Positions 34,801 through 44,266 are shown, counted from the stretch's first letter. The stretch: 51,873 bases of DNA from an uncultured Saprospiraceae bacterium (GCA_937928405.1 CALFWZ010000044.1:1-51873); one strand, 5' to 3'. The notes: a model not told the origin generated them from the letters alone. Program-made: numbers and translations.

Positions 34801-37800
34801 TTTTGTTTATCCGGGATCTTCTACTGCTTATGCCGGAATGGGGCAAGAATTATTTCAGTTGTTTCCCGACCTTTATGAGGAATTTGGTGACCTAAAACCA
34901 ACGCTCGATACTTATGTACAAAGCGATTATTTGTATCCAAAAACCATCACAAAGAATGAGCCCGTCCCTGTGATTCAAAATGATGCGATTGCGATGATGT
35001 CTTCTGGTGTTTTCTTTTCTGCTGCGTATAATTGGTTCTTGCGCAATACGCTGGAATTGACGCCATCAATGGCCTTTGGGTATAGTATGGGAGAGTGTAG
35101 TAGTATGTGGTATTCCAATAAGATTTGGGAGGCCAGTGAAACCGATAATTTTAGAAATTCTCCTATTTTTAAAAATCGCTTTGCAGGAAATTTAGAATTA
35201 TTAGCGGAACACTGGAACGTATCTACTGAAGAGGCAAAAGCACGTTGGACAAGTTTAGTGATTTTAGCTCCAAAGGAAAAAGTAATTGAATTGTTGGATG
35301 ATTATGCCAATGTCTATTTGACATTTATCAATACCGATCATGAAGTAATTATTTCAGGAGATAAAAAAGATTGTACCGCGATTGCTAGTAAATTGGGTGC
35401 AGAAACGGTGACGTTACCCTTCCAAAATATCATCCATCACGATTTTTGTCGGAAGGAAGAAAAAGGATTATTAGATATGCACGATTTTGCTTTGCAAGAT
35501 AATCCAGGGATTGATTTTTATAGCAGCATTACCGGAGAAAAAATTCCATTTGATCGAAAAATCATTGCGCGAAATTCTACGGATGTTTGTGCCAATCCTG
35601 TTGATTTTCCAAAGATGGTCAAAAAAATGTACGAAGCTGGAGCAGGTATTTTTATCGAAGTAGGCGCGAACGCCACCTGTACACGTTGGATACAAACGAT
35701 CCTATCCGATCAACCACATCTCGCTGTGGCGACCAATCAAAGTGGTAAGACCGATGCTCGTAATTTGGCCAGTCTGATGGCGAAATTATTGAGTCATGGA
35801 GTGGAATTAAATCTAGCACTATTTTATCAATCGGAAAAAGAAAAAGCAATAACCCGTAGCTTTTATAAAAAAATCACCCCTGGTGGCGGTAACATCCAAG
35901 ACCATATTTTGAATGCCGAACAACAGGAATTATTTAAAAAAATTACAAAAAAAGAAAAGGTAAAAAAACGCGAATTAGTGGCCATAGGAGCTGGTGGAAT
36001 CGAGCTTCCTTATAGTGATGATTTACCCGTTTTTAAAACCAAAAAAATAAATAAAATGATTGAGACAACACCAACGAATACAACTGAAAAATCTAAACCT
36101 GGCACCATCGGTGAGAACGGGCTAAAATTGCAAGACTTTGCCGCAGGTGAATCTTTAAAAGGTAAAGAAATTATTTTTTCGCAAGAAGATTTAGTAGAAT
36201 TTGCCACGGGATCAATTGCCAAAGTATTTGGTCCAGCCTATAGTGATATTGATAAATATTCCAGGCGCGTAATGTTGCCGATGGATCCTTATTTATTGGT
36301 TAGTCGAGTGACGGGCTTGAAAGGAAATCTTGGCGTGTATGAACCGTCGACCATGCAGACGGAATACGATATTCCTTATGGTGCTTGGTTTACGACCGAT
36401 CGTCAAATTCCTTGGGCAGTCTCGGTGGAGTCCGGTCAATGCGATCTAATGTTGATTTCTTATTTGGGAATTGATTTAGAAAATAAAGGAAATTTAGTCT
36501 ATCGTTTATTGGATTGTACGCTGACCTTTGTAGATGACTTACCATTTGAGGGACAAACTTTGCGATATGATATTTCTATCAATTCTTTTGTGAAAAATGC
36601 GGATAATACGCTGTTCTTTTTTAGCTATCGCTGTTATGTAGAAGATCGATTAGTGTTGAAAATGGATGGCGGTTGCGCTGGCTTTTTTAGAGATGAGCAA
36701 TTAGACGAAGGCGCGGGAGTTGTTTATTCTGATAAAGAAAAAGCAATTCGAACAAATGCCGTTAAACAACATTTCACCCCTTTTCTAACGACCGAGAAAA
36801 CAGCTTTTAGTAAAGCCGATTTGCAAGCCTTGATTGCCGGAGATCCGGAGACTTGTTTTGGAAATGAAAGTTACCATCCCAACGGAAGAAACGAATCGCT
36901 ACGACTTCCTCCAGAAAAAATACTCATGTTAGATCGAATTGTATCAGTGGATACAAAAGGTGGTGCGTATGGATTAGGATTGATTGTTGCCGAAAAAGAT
37001 TTGCATCCAGACGACTGGTATTTTCCTTGCCATTTTAGAGACGATGAAGTATTGGCTGGATCGCTACAAGCGGAAGGTGGTGGAAATTTATTGCGATTTT
37101 ATATGATGATGCTAGGTCTACAACGCTTAACGAAAGATGCTCGATACCAGCCCGTATTTGATTTGCCGCAGAAGGTTCGTTGTCGTAAACAAGTGACCAC
37201 CAAAGACACGAAATTAGTTTATAAACTAGAAATCAAAGAGATCGGATTAATCCCTGATCCCTATGTAATTGGCGATTTAGAAATTATATCTGATGGCGTC
37301 GTGACGGTACATTTTGAAAACTTAGGATTACAACTTCGAGAAAAAGACAATCCAAAATATTTAGAAAAGCAAGCCGGGGTTTATGTCTCACCACGGAGTG
37401 CAGGTGCGTTGATGAACGAAGCAGATATCACCACTTTTGCCTTGGACAAATTATCGAAATGCTTTGGTGATGAGTTTAAAATTTATGATGATAAAACGGT
37501 TTCTCGACAGCCCAATACAGATCTACAAGTCATCTCTCGAATTCTATCCATCGACGGAACCCGTCGAGATTTTTCCAAACCCATTCCAACCGTGGCAGAA
37601 TATGATGTGCCAGAGAATGCTTGGTATTACCAGCAGAATGCCCACGCCACGATGCCGTATTCTATCTTGATGGAAGTTGCTTTGCAGCCTTGCGGATTAT
37701 CGGGTGCGTATATGGGAAGTACCTTGGATTTTCCAGACAAGCAACTCTATTTCCGAAACCTAGATGGAAACGGACAAACTTTTGATTTACCCATCGGAAC

Positions 37801-38554
37801 GGATTTTAAAAATAAAACCATTACCAATCACACAGTGCTGACGTCGTCGGTCGCCTTAGGAGGAACGGTTTTACAAAATTATACTTTTGAGTTGTCGATT
37901 GACGGTCATGTATTCTATAAAGGAAAATCTTCTTTTGGTTTCTTTCCGGCGGATATGCTCAAAGAGCAAGTTGGATTGGATGGTGGAAAAATGGTGGACC
38001 CGTGGTATCGCCGCGAAGCCTTGTCGGAGAAATTCTATCGAAGAATAAATTTAGATTCTCCTTACGGAAAAATGAAATTATTTACGGCGCCTGCTGATAA
38101 GCCACATTACCGATTATCGGATGGCCAATTGCGATTGCTCGATTCCTTAATCGTCGCTAAAGATCAAGGAGAATTTGGTTTAGGATATGTCCATGCGGTG
38201 CGTGCAATCAAAGTCTATGATTGGTTTTTTACTTGTCATTTTTACCAAGATCCGGTGATGCCAGGCTCGTTGGGCGTAGAAGCGATGATGCAAGCTTTGC
38301 AAACCTTTACGATTCAACAAGGCATTGGTGCTGATTTGGAGAATCCACGTTTTATCCAATTACCGAACCACGAAACAAAATGGAAATACCGTGGCCAGAT
38401 TTTACAGCACGTCGATCAACTGGAATTAGAATTACACATCAAAGAAGTGACGGTGACGGAGTGGGGGATTAAGGTAGTTGCAGATGGAAGTTTGTGGAAT
38501 GATGAGGTTCGGATTTATGAGGTGACGGATTTGGGGCTTGGGGTGAGGGGATAG
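31826..38554 (+). CDS. pfaC: PUFA synthase subunit with KS-CLF-AT-DH domains (PfaC plus PfaB type)
   Basis: 2242 aa. Domains in order: ketosynthase (about 1-450) with Cys195 in DAACATS and His motifs ECHATGTPLGD and GSVKSNMGHLL; a chain-length-factor KS (about 460-900) where the Cys position reads Arg (FTVSAGRHSAF) and the second His reads Thr (NTNIGTTYAAAG), so it is not catalytic; an acyltransferase of PfaB type (about 985-1330, FVYPGSSTAYAGMG, GYSMGE with nucleophile Ser near 1085); and four hot-dog FabA-like segments forming two dehydratases (PWAVSVESGQ near 1520, CHFRDDEV near 1734, MPYSILMEV near 1942, CHFYQDPVMPGS near 2136). PfaC and PfaB are separate in Shewanella/Moritella. The fused order resembles the myxobacterial Pfa3 form without its acyltransferase tail. 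It elongates the ACP-bound chain and introduces cis double bonds by dehydration and isomerisation. Confidence 0.93.
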   Translation: MKIAIISMSGLFPGSTTMEEFWDNLLAAKDLTGLANAADFGVDPQRFFQDGKGIVDKCYSLRGGYIRDFKFNPNGYHLDANYLAAQDKLYQWSLQTAHEALVAAGYANRPEILKRCGLVLGNLSFPTSTSHAQLAEIYTETLNESVRKLLDDPNFKIPSTEQRPPEGGILDYTPNELVAEALGLGGTHYALDAACATSLYAIKLAADELLTGKADLMLAGAVCASDQLFIHMGFSIFHAYAPNDGKFVPLDQDSSGLVSSEGAGMVVLKRLADAERDGDEILGVIGGIGLSNDGRGKFLLSPNPKGQRLAFERAYSAANLDPKNTQYLECHATGTPLGDKTELNSIANFFADHGVQPKLGSVKSNMGHLLTAAGMTGLGKVLLSMQKNKIPPNINLAAGLKSDNDWIGPDQMILKTTAWTDKNKQAGINSFGFGGTNAHMIVENYLPENSQTNGQTSIPLVPMAVTGLDVHFGNCVGIENFYQTIFNGDQHFISLPKERWKGFDKHEGLLKKYGFASGQPPKGAYIEDFEIDLLRYKIQPQEAETLEPQQALILKVADQAIKDAGLKEGQNVAVLIAMESELGIHQYLARWDAEWQLNAALKESGIELSEVQKEALVQSTRNAVYERHGSQTPSQHTSFVGNIMASRIAALWDFSGPAFTVSAGRHSAFRALEIAQQMLSLGEVDAVVVGGVDFSGGMENILLRNQVKAFSTGENPSLIFENKTNGFLPGEGAGALVLQKASATSPSGNYAEIAGFQSLEAVKGLEYLELGGKEENGVERKSLNLLVAENRQIAIGAVNTNIGTTYAAAGIASMIKTILCLHHRFIPGVPNWEKSDEYGLSEKVYVPQNSRPWISGNRKAGVSDGHGNIWELTEAVQKKIPDETYRRKKIPLLFPLTFSTIDEANSAVRDLATALASDMDIRKMALNSYQIFKNKKSTYTLVLLGDDKKTIQRDLSYFQKNIGLAINTGSELKTPGGSYFTGQPLGEHRKVAFVYPGSSTAYAGMGQELFQLFPDLYEEFGDLKPTLDTYVQSDYLYPKTITKNEPVPVIQNDAIAMMSSGVFFSAAYNWFLRNTLELTPSMAFGYSMGECSSMWYSNKIWEASETDNFRNSPIFKNRFAGNLELLAEHWNVSTEEAKARWTSLVILAPKEKVIELLDDYANVYLTFINTDHEVIISGDKKDCTAIASKLGAETVTLPFQNIIHHDFCRKEEKGLLDMHDFALQDNPGIDFYSSITGEKIPFDRKIIARNSTDVCANPVDFPKMVKKMYEAGAGIFIEVGANATCTRWIQTILSDQPHLAVATNQSGKTDARNLASLMAKLLSHGVELNLALFYQSEKEKAITRSFYKKITPGGGNIQDHILNAEQQELFKKITKKEKVKKRELVAIGAGGIELPYSDDLPVFKTKKINKMIETTPTNTTEKSKPGTIGENGLKLQDFAAGESLKGKEIIFSQEDLVEFATGSIAKVFGPAYSDIDKYSRRVMLPMDPYLLVSRVTGLKGNLGVYEPSTMQTEYDIPYGAWFTTDRQIPWAVSVESGQCDLMLISYLGIDLENKGNLVYRLLDCTLTFVDDLPFEGQTLRYDISINSFVKNADNTLFFFSYRCYVEDRLVLKMDGGCAGFFRDEQLDEGAGVVYSDKEKAIRTNAVKQHFTPFLTTEKTAFSKADLQALIAGDPETCFGNESYHPNGRNESLRLPPEKILMLDRIVSVDTKGGAYGLGLIVAEKDLHPDDWYFPCHFRDDEVLAGSLQAEGGGNLLRFYMMMLGLQRLTKDARYQPVFDLPQKVRCRKQVTTKDTKLVYKLEIKEIGLIPDPYVIGDLEIISDGVVTVHFENLGLQLREKDNPKYLEKQAGVYVSPRSAGALMNEADITTFALDKLSKCFGDEFKIYDDKTVSRQPNTDLQVISRILSIDGTRRDFSKPIPTVAEYDVPENAWYYQQNAHATMPYSILMEVALQPCGLSGAYMGSTLDFPDKQLYFRNLDGNGQTFDLPIGTDFKNKTITNHTVLTSSVALGGTVLQNYTFELSIDGHVFYKGKSSFGFFPADMLKEQVGLDGGKMVDPWYRREALSEKFYRRINLDSPYGKMKLFTAPADKPHYRLSDGQLRLLDSLIVAKDQGEFGLGYVHAVRAIKVYDWFFTCHFYQDPVMPGSLGVEAMMQALQTFTIQQGIGADLENPRFIQLPNHETKWKYRGQILQHVDQLELELHIKEVTVTEWGIKVVADGSLWNDEVRIYEVTDLGLGVRG

Positions 38555-38593
38555 AAGCAATGAATATTGAACATTCGATATTCGATATTAGGA

Positions 38594-38662
38594 TTGTTTG
38601 AAAGATTGAAAAAAATTCTAATAAATCAATATTCTTAGTCTCTTCTAAAATCTTTCGAACAA
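38594..38662. repeat. Intergenic inverted repeat after pfaC-like gene
   Basis: ttgtttgaaagatt (38594-38607) pairs with aatctttcgaacaa (38649-38662) with one G-T wobble and a 41-nt loop. On both sides lie AATATTGAA/TCGATATT-type repeats (38563-38690). A similar AT-rich element sits before the third leucine-rich gene. Confidence 0.75.
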
Positions 38663-38753
38663 CCCTGATTGGATATTGAATATTTATTTTTTCGATTTTG
38701 TAGAAAAAGTAGTAATAGTGTTTGATATTGATTATTTTTGGTAAAAAAATAAT

Positions 38754-41165
38754 ATGAAAACTAGAGCTTTACTGTTTATTTGTTTTTTGTGGATTGGTGG
38801 TGTCTGTTTTGGGCAGTGTCCGTCGGGTGATTTAGAGTTTAATAGCCAAGAGGAACTTGATAACTTTTTGGTGCTTTATCCAAATTGTACCGAGATAGCA
38901 GGAAATGTTGATATTACTAGTGTCAACAACTTGTTGCCATTACAAAACATAACCGTTATCGGAGGTAGGTTGTATATAGCAGCGGCCGGAGAATTATCTA
39001 ACTTAACCGGTCTGAATGCTTTGACAAGTATTGGTGATTTTTTTACTATAGAGAACAATTCTAATTTGAACACGCTATCAGGACTAGAAGCATTAAGTAA
39101 TGTTGGTGGTTCCGTCGCACTATTACTTAATCCAAGTTTAACTAGCCTGTCAGGTTTGGTTAATCTGACAACTATTGGTGGAGGCCTAAGTATTTCTTAT
39201 AATAATAGTCTGACTGATCTTTCTGGATTGGATGGATTAACTTCTATTGGAGGTTCTTTACTAATAGAAGATAATATAGGTTTAACTAATCTCTCTGGAT
39301 TGGATAAACTAGCCTCTATTGGATTTCTTTTACGGATAGAGGATAATATAGGTTTAACTGATCTCTCTGGATTAGATGAACTAACCTCTATTGATGGCTT
39401 ATGGGTAAGGTCTAATGATAATCTGATAAGTCTTACCGGTCTTGACCATTTAACTTTTATTAACTCCTCAATAAGAATAGAAGACAATGATAACTTGGTT
39501 AGTTTAATGGGGTTAAAAAAAATAACAACTATTGTTGAAGTCTTATCGATTTCAAATAATCCATCTTTAAATGATTGTTCAATTGTCCCGATCTGTAATC
39601 GTGTCATCAATGAAGAGGAAGTGTTTATTGAAAATAATGCACCAGGTTGTAATAATGAAGATGAGGTAATTAATAATTGTGATTTTATTGGAAAAATTGT
39701 TCACTCCATTTTTTATGATCTTAACGAAAATGGAATCCAAGAATCTAACGAACCTCTTTTTAGTGATGCCAGTGTAACAGTTAGTCCAAATGATTTTATT
39801 AGTTTTGGAAACCAATTAAATGGTGGTTTTACTTATAGAGAACTTGGCAATTACGTCATTACCTACAATTCCCTCAGCACCCCAAATTGGGAACTCACCA
39901 CCCCAAACGCTTACAGTATCACCTTAACTGAAACCAACCTCTCAGATACTATCTACTTTGGCCTCAAACCAATGAATGTTTTAACCAATTTCCAACCAAC
40001 TATTGTCACCACCAACTTCCGCTGCAACGAATCCCAAACCCTAAACATCTACGCAGAAAATACCGGAACTACCTTCAACGATGGAACCCTCTGGTTCGAA
40101 ATCAGCGAAAATGCTTTAGCAACAGAGTTCATCGATACGCCCGATACTATTGCTGCTCCCAATCTATATGGTTGGCATTTTACCAATTTATTTCCAGGCG
40201 GATTAGCACATAAACAAATTAGCGTAACTATTCCTGGTCCACCAGAATTCCCAATCGGAGATGCACTAACATTTAAATCCTACGTAATTTATAACGATGC
40301 GAATGGAAACCAAACCTCCGACACCTTCACCTACAACGAAATAGTTGACTGCGTCTACGACCCGAACGACAAACTCGTCAACCCCATCTACCCCTTGAAC
40401 TACGCCCTCGTAGCCGAACCGCTCATTTACACCATCCGTTTCCAAAACATCGGAAACGTTGAAGCCTGTGATATCGTCATCCGCGACACCCTAGACCCTA
40501 ATTTAGACCCATCTACTTTCCGTGTTATCACTAGCAGCCACGACGAGGTCCTCAGCACTGAATTAAAAGACGATCAATATCTCAGCTTTAATTTTACGGA
40601 TATCTTCCTACCAGATAGTACGACGAATTTCGAAGGTAGTCAAGGTTTTGTAATGTATAGCATTCAAGCTTATGACAACATCGTAGAAGGAACAGAGATC
40701 AACAACACCGCAGGAATCTATTTTGACTTTAATCCTCCGATCATTACCAATACCACAGAAAATAAAATGGTCTATTCTTTCGATGTAGACGAAGACGGGT
40801 TTGATATTTTTGAAGATTGTGATGATGAAAATGACTTGGCTTTTCCTGGTGCGGATGAAATTCCGAATAATGGAATAGACGAAGATTGTGATGGAGAAGA
40901 TTTGTTGAGTTCGGTTAATGATTTAGGAGATTTAAAAGTGGTGATTTTTCCGAATCCAACAACGGGGAAATTATCGATTACTTTATCAGAAGATACAAAA
41001 GGGGAGTTTGTTTTAAGAGATTATATCGGTAGAAAAATGCTCTCGCAATCACTTAATCAACAACATCAGATTGATATGAGTGAGGTTCCGAATGGTTTGT
41101 ATAAGGTAGAAATAAAAACGGATAAAGGTAGTTTGATCGAACGGGTGGTGAAGGTGAGGGAATAA
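38754..41165 (+). CDS. T9SS-sorted leucine-rich surface protein, paralog 1
   Basis: 803 aa. Signal peptide of about 20 residues (LLFICFLWIGGVCFGQ). Residues about 22-290 are receptor-L-domain-like leucine-rich repeats of about 23 aa (for example LTDLSGLDGLTSIGGSLLIED). About 310-640 is a conserved-repeat region found in Bacteroidota surface proteins (YDPNDKLVNPIYPLNYALVA, YTIRFQNIGN, DTLDPNLDPSTFRV; DUF11/DUF7619-like). A MopE-type metal-binding motif follows (DVDEDGFDIFEDCDDEN, then GIDEDCDGED; about 675-715). The last about 75 residues are a T9SS type A sorting domain (IFPNPTTGKLSI, NGLYKVEIKT). It should be exported and surface-anchored with a role in adhesion or recognition; the ligand is unknown. 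First of four paralogs placed between pfaC-like and pfaD. Confidence 0.87.
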   Translation: MKTRALLFICFLWIGGVCFGQCPSGDLEFNSQEELDNFLVLYPNCTEIAGNVDITSVNNLLPLQNITVIGGRLYIAAAGELSNLTGLNALTSIGDFFTIENNSNLNTLSGLEALSNVGGSVALLLNPSLTSLSGLVNLTTIGGGLSISYNNSLTDLSGLDGLTSIGGSLLIEDNIGLTNLSGLDKLASIGFLLRIEDNIGLTDLSGLDELTSIDGLWVRSNDNLISLTGLDHLTFINSSIRIEDNDNLVSLMGLKKITTIVEVLSISNNPSLNDCSIVPICNRVINEEEVFIENNAPGCNNEDEVINNCDFIGKIVHSIFYDLNENGIQESNEPLFSDASVTVSPNDFISFGNQLNGGFTYRELGNYVITYNSLSTPNWELTTPNAYSITLTETNLSDTIYFGLKPMNVLTNFQPTIVTTNFRCNESQTLNIYAENTGTTFNDGTLWFEISENALATEFIDTPDTIAAPNLYGWHFTNLFPGGLAHKQISVTIPGPPEFPIGDALTFKSYVIYNDANGNQTSDTFTYNEIVDCVYDPNDKLVNPIYPLNYALVAEPLIYTIRFQNIGNVEACDIVIRDTLDPNLDPSTFRVITSSHDEVLSTELKDDQYLSFNFTDIFLPDSTTNFEGSQGFVMYSIQAYDNIVEGTEINNTAGIYFDFNPPIITNTTENKMVYSFDVDEDGFDIFEDCDDENDLAFPGADEIPNNGIDEDCDGEDLLSSVNDLGDLKVVIFPNPTTGKLSITLSEDTKGEFVLRDYIGRKMLSQSLNQQHQIDMSEVPNGLYKVEIKTDKGSLIERVVKVRE

Positions 41166-41300
41166 AGCATATTCAATATTCTTTTCTTTTGTATGATAGA
41201 AATTAAAACGAAAAACTGAACTTGGATGAAACAAGTAGCAAAGGTTTTATAACACAAGTTTGTTTGAAATCCACTATCTTTAAAAAAAAAATATATAGTT

Positions 41301-44081
41301 ATGAAACGTAGACCCTTATTGTTTTTTTCTTTTTTATGGCTAATTAATATTGCTAATGGACAAGATTGTCCCTCAGGAAATTTGTTTTTTACGAGTCAAG
41401 AATCGATAGACAATTTTTTAATTGACTATCCTAATTGTACGGAGTTTATAAATAATATTGAGATTGAAGAATCTGAGCCGGGTGATATTACCAACCTATT
41501 AGGTTTTCAAAACATAATCCTTGCAAATAATGACCTTAAGATTAGTAGTAATGATAGTTTAGAAAATTTAGTTGGACTTGAGAACTTAATCTCCATTGGT
41601 GATGCATTAATAATATCTAATAACAAAAAATTGACAGATTTATCTAGTCTGAACAATTTAACCGCTGTTGGTGAGGATTTAGATATTGTCAATAATTTAT
41701 TATTAACTAATTTAATAGGACTTAATAATTTAACTTCTGTTGGTTATGATTTAGAGATAAATCGCAATAATAATTTAACAAGTTTAACTGGTCTAGAAAA
41801 TTTAACTTCGATTGGTCATGGGTTAATAATAAGGAATAATTTATTATTAACTAATCTAGTGGGACTTAGTAATCTTACGTTTACGGAAAGTGGTTTAAGG
41901 ATTGAAAATAATGAGAGTTTGTCCAGCCTATTGGGACTTGATAGTATTACCTTTATAGATGGTAGTTTATTGATTGAAAATAATGAGAATTTATCCAGCC
42001 TAACAAATCTGAGTAATTTAACTTTTATTACTGGGACTTTGAGTATTGAAAACAATAACAGTTTGTCTGATTTGTCGGGACTGAATAATTTGACTTTCGC
42101 AGGAGCATTAGCCATTGATGATAATGAAAATTTAACTAGCCTTTCAGATTTAAGTAGTCTAAATTCCGTTGCTAGTCTATCTCTTGAAAATAATGATCTA
42201 TTAACTGATTTATCGGGACTAGAAAATATTAATTCTATTATTGGTTCTGTATATATTGAGCTTCACGAAAACTTAACTAGCTTATCAGGCTTGGATAATC
42301 TAACATCTATTGACGGAGTATTATACATTTCTAACAATACCCAATTGGCTAATCTGTCAGGCTTGGATAATTTAACATCCATTGGAAATTTTTTAAGAAT
42401 TCTTTCGAATGATAATCTAACAGATATTTCAAGTTTGCAAAATGTGACTATTGCAAATGATTTAATCCTTTCAAATAATTCAATGTTGGATGACTGCTCT
42501 ATCCTTAGTATTTGTAATCATATCGCGGTTGGAGGAACGGCCCAAATTTCAAATAATGCAGAAGGTTGTAATAGCATAGGAGAAGTAGGTTTTAATTGCG
42601 GTGTTCTAACCAGAATCGCACATCCCATTTTCTTTGACTTAAATGAAAATGGAATCCTAGAAGCGGGAGAACCTTTTTACCGCAACGCAAGTGTTCTTAT
42701 CGAAGCAGGCAATTTTACCAGCTATGGTAACTCAAATACTGGTGGCGTTGCTTACCGAGATTATGGTGATTATACGGTTTCTTATAATTCGCTCAGTACC
42801 CCAGATTGGGAACTGACTACGCTAGGCTCTTACAATGTTAGTTTATCAGAGAATAACCCCGCGGATACCGTTTACTTTGGAATAAAACCCATCAATATTT
42901 TTTCAGATACAGAGGCGAGTATCGTTGCCGGAAATCTTCGTTGTAATGATTCCAATATTTTTAATATCTATGGAGAAAATACCGGAACCACCATCGTAGA
43001 CGGAACCCTTTGGTTAGAAGTAGATCCTAATCTAACTAGTGTCGAGTTTATCGATATCCCAGATACAATCGTTGCTCCTAACGCATACGGATGGCATTTT
43101 AACGACCTTTTCATAGGAGAACGAATACTAAAACAAATTAAACTCGGAATTCCTGGCCCACCAGATTTTCCGATTGGAGATCCACTTGAATTTCAATCCT
43201 ATATGATTTATACGGACTCAGACGGAGGAATGGGTACTTCTGGTGCTTTTAAGTATTACGATATAGTTGACTGCGCCTACGACCCCAATGACAAACTCGT
43301 CAACCCCATCTACCCATTCAACTATGCCCTCGTAGCCGAACCACTCACTTACACCATCCGCTTCCAAAACACCGGAAACGCCGAAGCCTATGACGTCGTC
43401 ATCCGAGATACTTTAGATCCAAATTTAAATCCCGCAACTTTCAGAGTATTGGCCAGTAGCCACGATGAAGTACTCAGCACTGAATTAAAAGACGATCAAT
43501 ATCTCAGCTTTAATTTTACGGATATCTGTCTACCAGATAGTACGACGAATTTTGAAGGTAGTCAAGGGTTTGTGATGTATAGCATTCAAGCTTATGATGA
43601 TATTGCAGAAGGAACGGAAATTACCAATACCGCAGGAATCTATTTTGACTTTAATCCTCCGATCATTACCAATACGACCGAAAATAAAATGGTCTATTCT
43701 TTCGATGTAGACGAAGATGGATTTGATATTTTTGAAGATTGTGATGATGAAAATGAATTGGCTTTTCCGGGCGCCATTGAAATACCTAACAATGGAATTG
43801 ACGAAGATTGTGATGGAGAAGATTTGGTGGTTTCGGTTGATGATTTAGGAGATTTAAAAGTGGCGATTTTTCCGAATCCGACTGATGGGAAGTTGACGGT
43901 TAGATTTGGGGAGGCGATGGAAGGGGAATTGATTTTAAGAGATTATACGGGAAAAACTGTTTTGACGCAAGTACTTAAGCAGGATAATCAAGTTGATATT
44001 TATGAACTACCTAATGGTCTTTACATAATGGAAATTAAAACGGCAAGTGGTATCTATGTGGAGCGGGTGGTTAAAAATTGA
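41301..44081 (+). CDS. T9SS-sorted leucine-rich surface protein, paralog 2
   Basis: 926 aa, same layout as paralog 1 but with a longer leucine-rich block (about 40-400). Signal peptide at 1-20 (PLLFFSFLWLINIANGQ). Repeats read LTSLTGLENLTSIGHGLIIRN and similar. Then the conserved-repeat region (YDPNDKLVNPIYPFNYALVA), the MopE-type motif and a T9SS tail (IFPNPTDGKLTVRFGEAM, DYTGKTVLTQVLKQ, YIMEIKT). Long stretches near 43381-43570 are almost base-for-base the same as in paralog 4, while other stretches diverge, which points to gene conversion. A TATCTTTA box (41275-41282) lies 18 bp before the ATG, a possible -7 element. The stop codon is followed directly by a relic of the pfaC-like 3' end. 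Confidence 0.87.
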   Translation: MKRRPLLFFSFLWLINIANGQDCPSGNLFFTSQESIDNFLIDYPNCTEFINNIEIEESEPGDITNLLGFQNIILANNDLKISSNDSLENLVGLENLISIGDALIISNNKKLTDLSSLNNLTAVGEDLDIVNNLLLTNLIGLNNLTSVGYDLEINRNNNLTSLTGLENLTSIGHGLIIRNNLLLTNLVGLSNLTFTESGLRIENNESLSSLLGLDSITFIDGSLLIENNENLSSLTNLSNLTFITGTLSIENNNSLSDLSGLNNLTFAGALAIDDNENLTSLSDLSSLNSVASLSLENNDLLTDLSGLENINSIIGSVYIELHENLTSLSGLDNLTSIDGVLYISNNTQLANLSGLDNLTSIGNFLRILSNDNLTDISSLQNVTIANDLILSNNSMLDDCSILSICNHIAVGGTAQISNNAEGCNSIGEVGFNCGVLTRIAHPIFFDLNENGILEAGEPFYRNASVLIEAGNFTSYGNSNTGGVAYRDYGDYTVSYNSLSTPDWELTTLGSYNVSLSENNPADTVYFGIKPINIFSDTEASIVAGNLRCNDSNIFNIYGENTGTTIVDGTLWLEVDPNLTSVEFIDIPDTIVAPNAYGWHFNDLFIGERILKQIKLGIPGPPDFPIGDPLEFQSYMIYTDSDGGMGTSGAFKYYDIVDCAYDPNDKLVNPIYPFNYALVAEPLTYTIRFQNTGNAEAYDVVIRDTLDPNLNPATFRVLASSHDEVLSTELKDDQYLSFNFTDICLPDSTTNFEGSQGFVMYSIQAYDDIAEGTEITNTAGIYFDFNPPIITNTTENKMVYSFDVDEDGFDIFEDCDDENELAFPGAIEIPNNGIDEDCDGEDLVVSVDDLGDLKVAIFPNPTDGKLTVRFGEAMEGELILRDYTGKTVLTQVLKQDNQVDIYELPNGLYIMEIKTASGIYVERVVKN

Positions 44082-44140
44082 TTGGCAGTTTGTGGAATGA
44101 TGATGAAGTTCGGATTTATGAGGTGATGTATTTGGGATGA
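44081..44140 (+). pseudogene. Relic of the 3' end of the pfaC-like gene
   Basis: The frame starting at 44081 reads I-G-S-L-W-N-D-D-E-V-R-I-Y-E-V-M-Y-L-G-stop. The C-terminus of the 2242-aa protein reads GSLWNDEVRIYEVTDLG. The DNA is nearly identical over agtttgtggaatgatga and gttcggatttatgaggtga, with one in-frame codon inserted. Only the last about 20 codons are present, so it is a non-functional fragment, copied together with DNA that followed the PUFA gene. Confidence 0.88.
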
Positions 44141-44161
44141 TGAGGTAGGAATATTGAATGT

Positions 44162-44210
44162 CGAATATTGATTCGGTTAATATTGAATGCAGCCTCTCAA
44201 TCAATATTCG
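44162..44210. repeat. AATATTGA-type intergenic element
   Basis: cgaatattgat (44162-44172) pairs with atcaatattcg (44200-44210), an 11-bp inverted repeat, in a run of AATATTGAA-like words. The same kind of element follows the true pfaC-like 3' end at 38563-38690. Confidence 0.75.
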
Positions 44211-44266
44211 TTATTGTGGAATATTGAATTTATTATGCTCAATTTTTTTAATTTAAGAAACAGAAA

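Noticed and set aside
39197..39610. Minus-strand open frames inside the leucine-rich genes (also near 41816, 44425, 46195 and 46543)
   Set aside because: They are Lys/Leu/Ser-rich mirror readings of the repetitive Asn/Leu-rich coding strand and recur wherever the repeat occurs.
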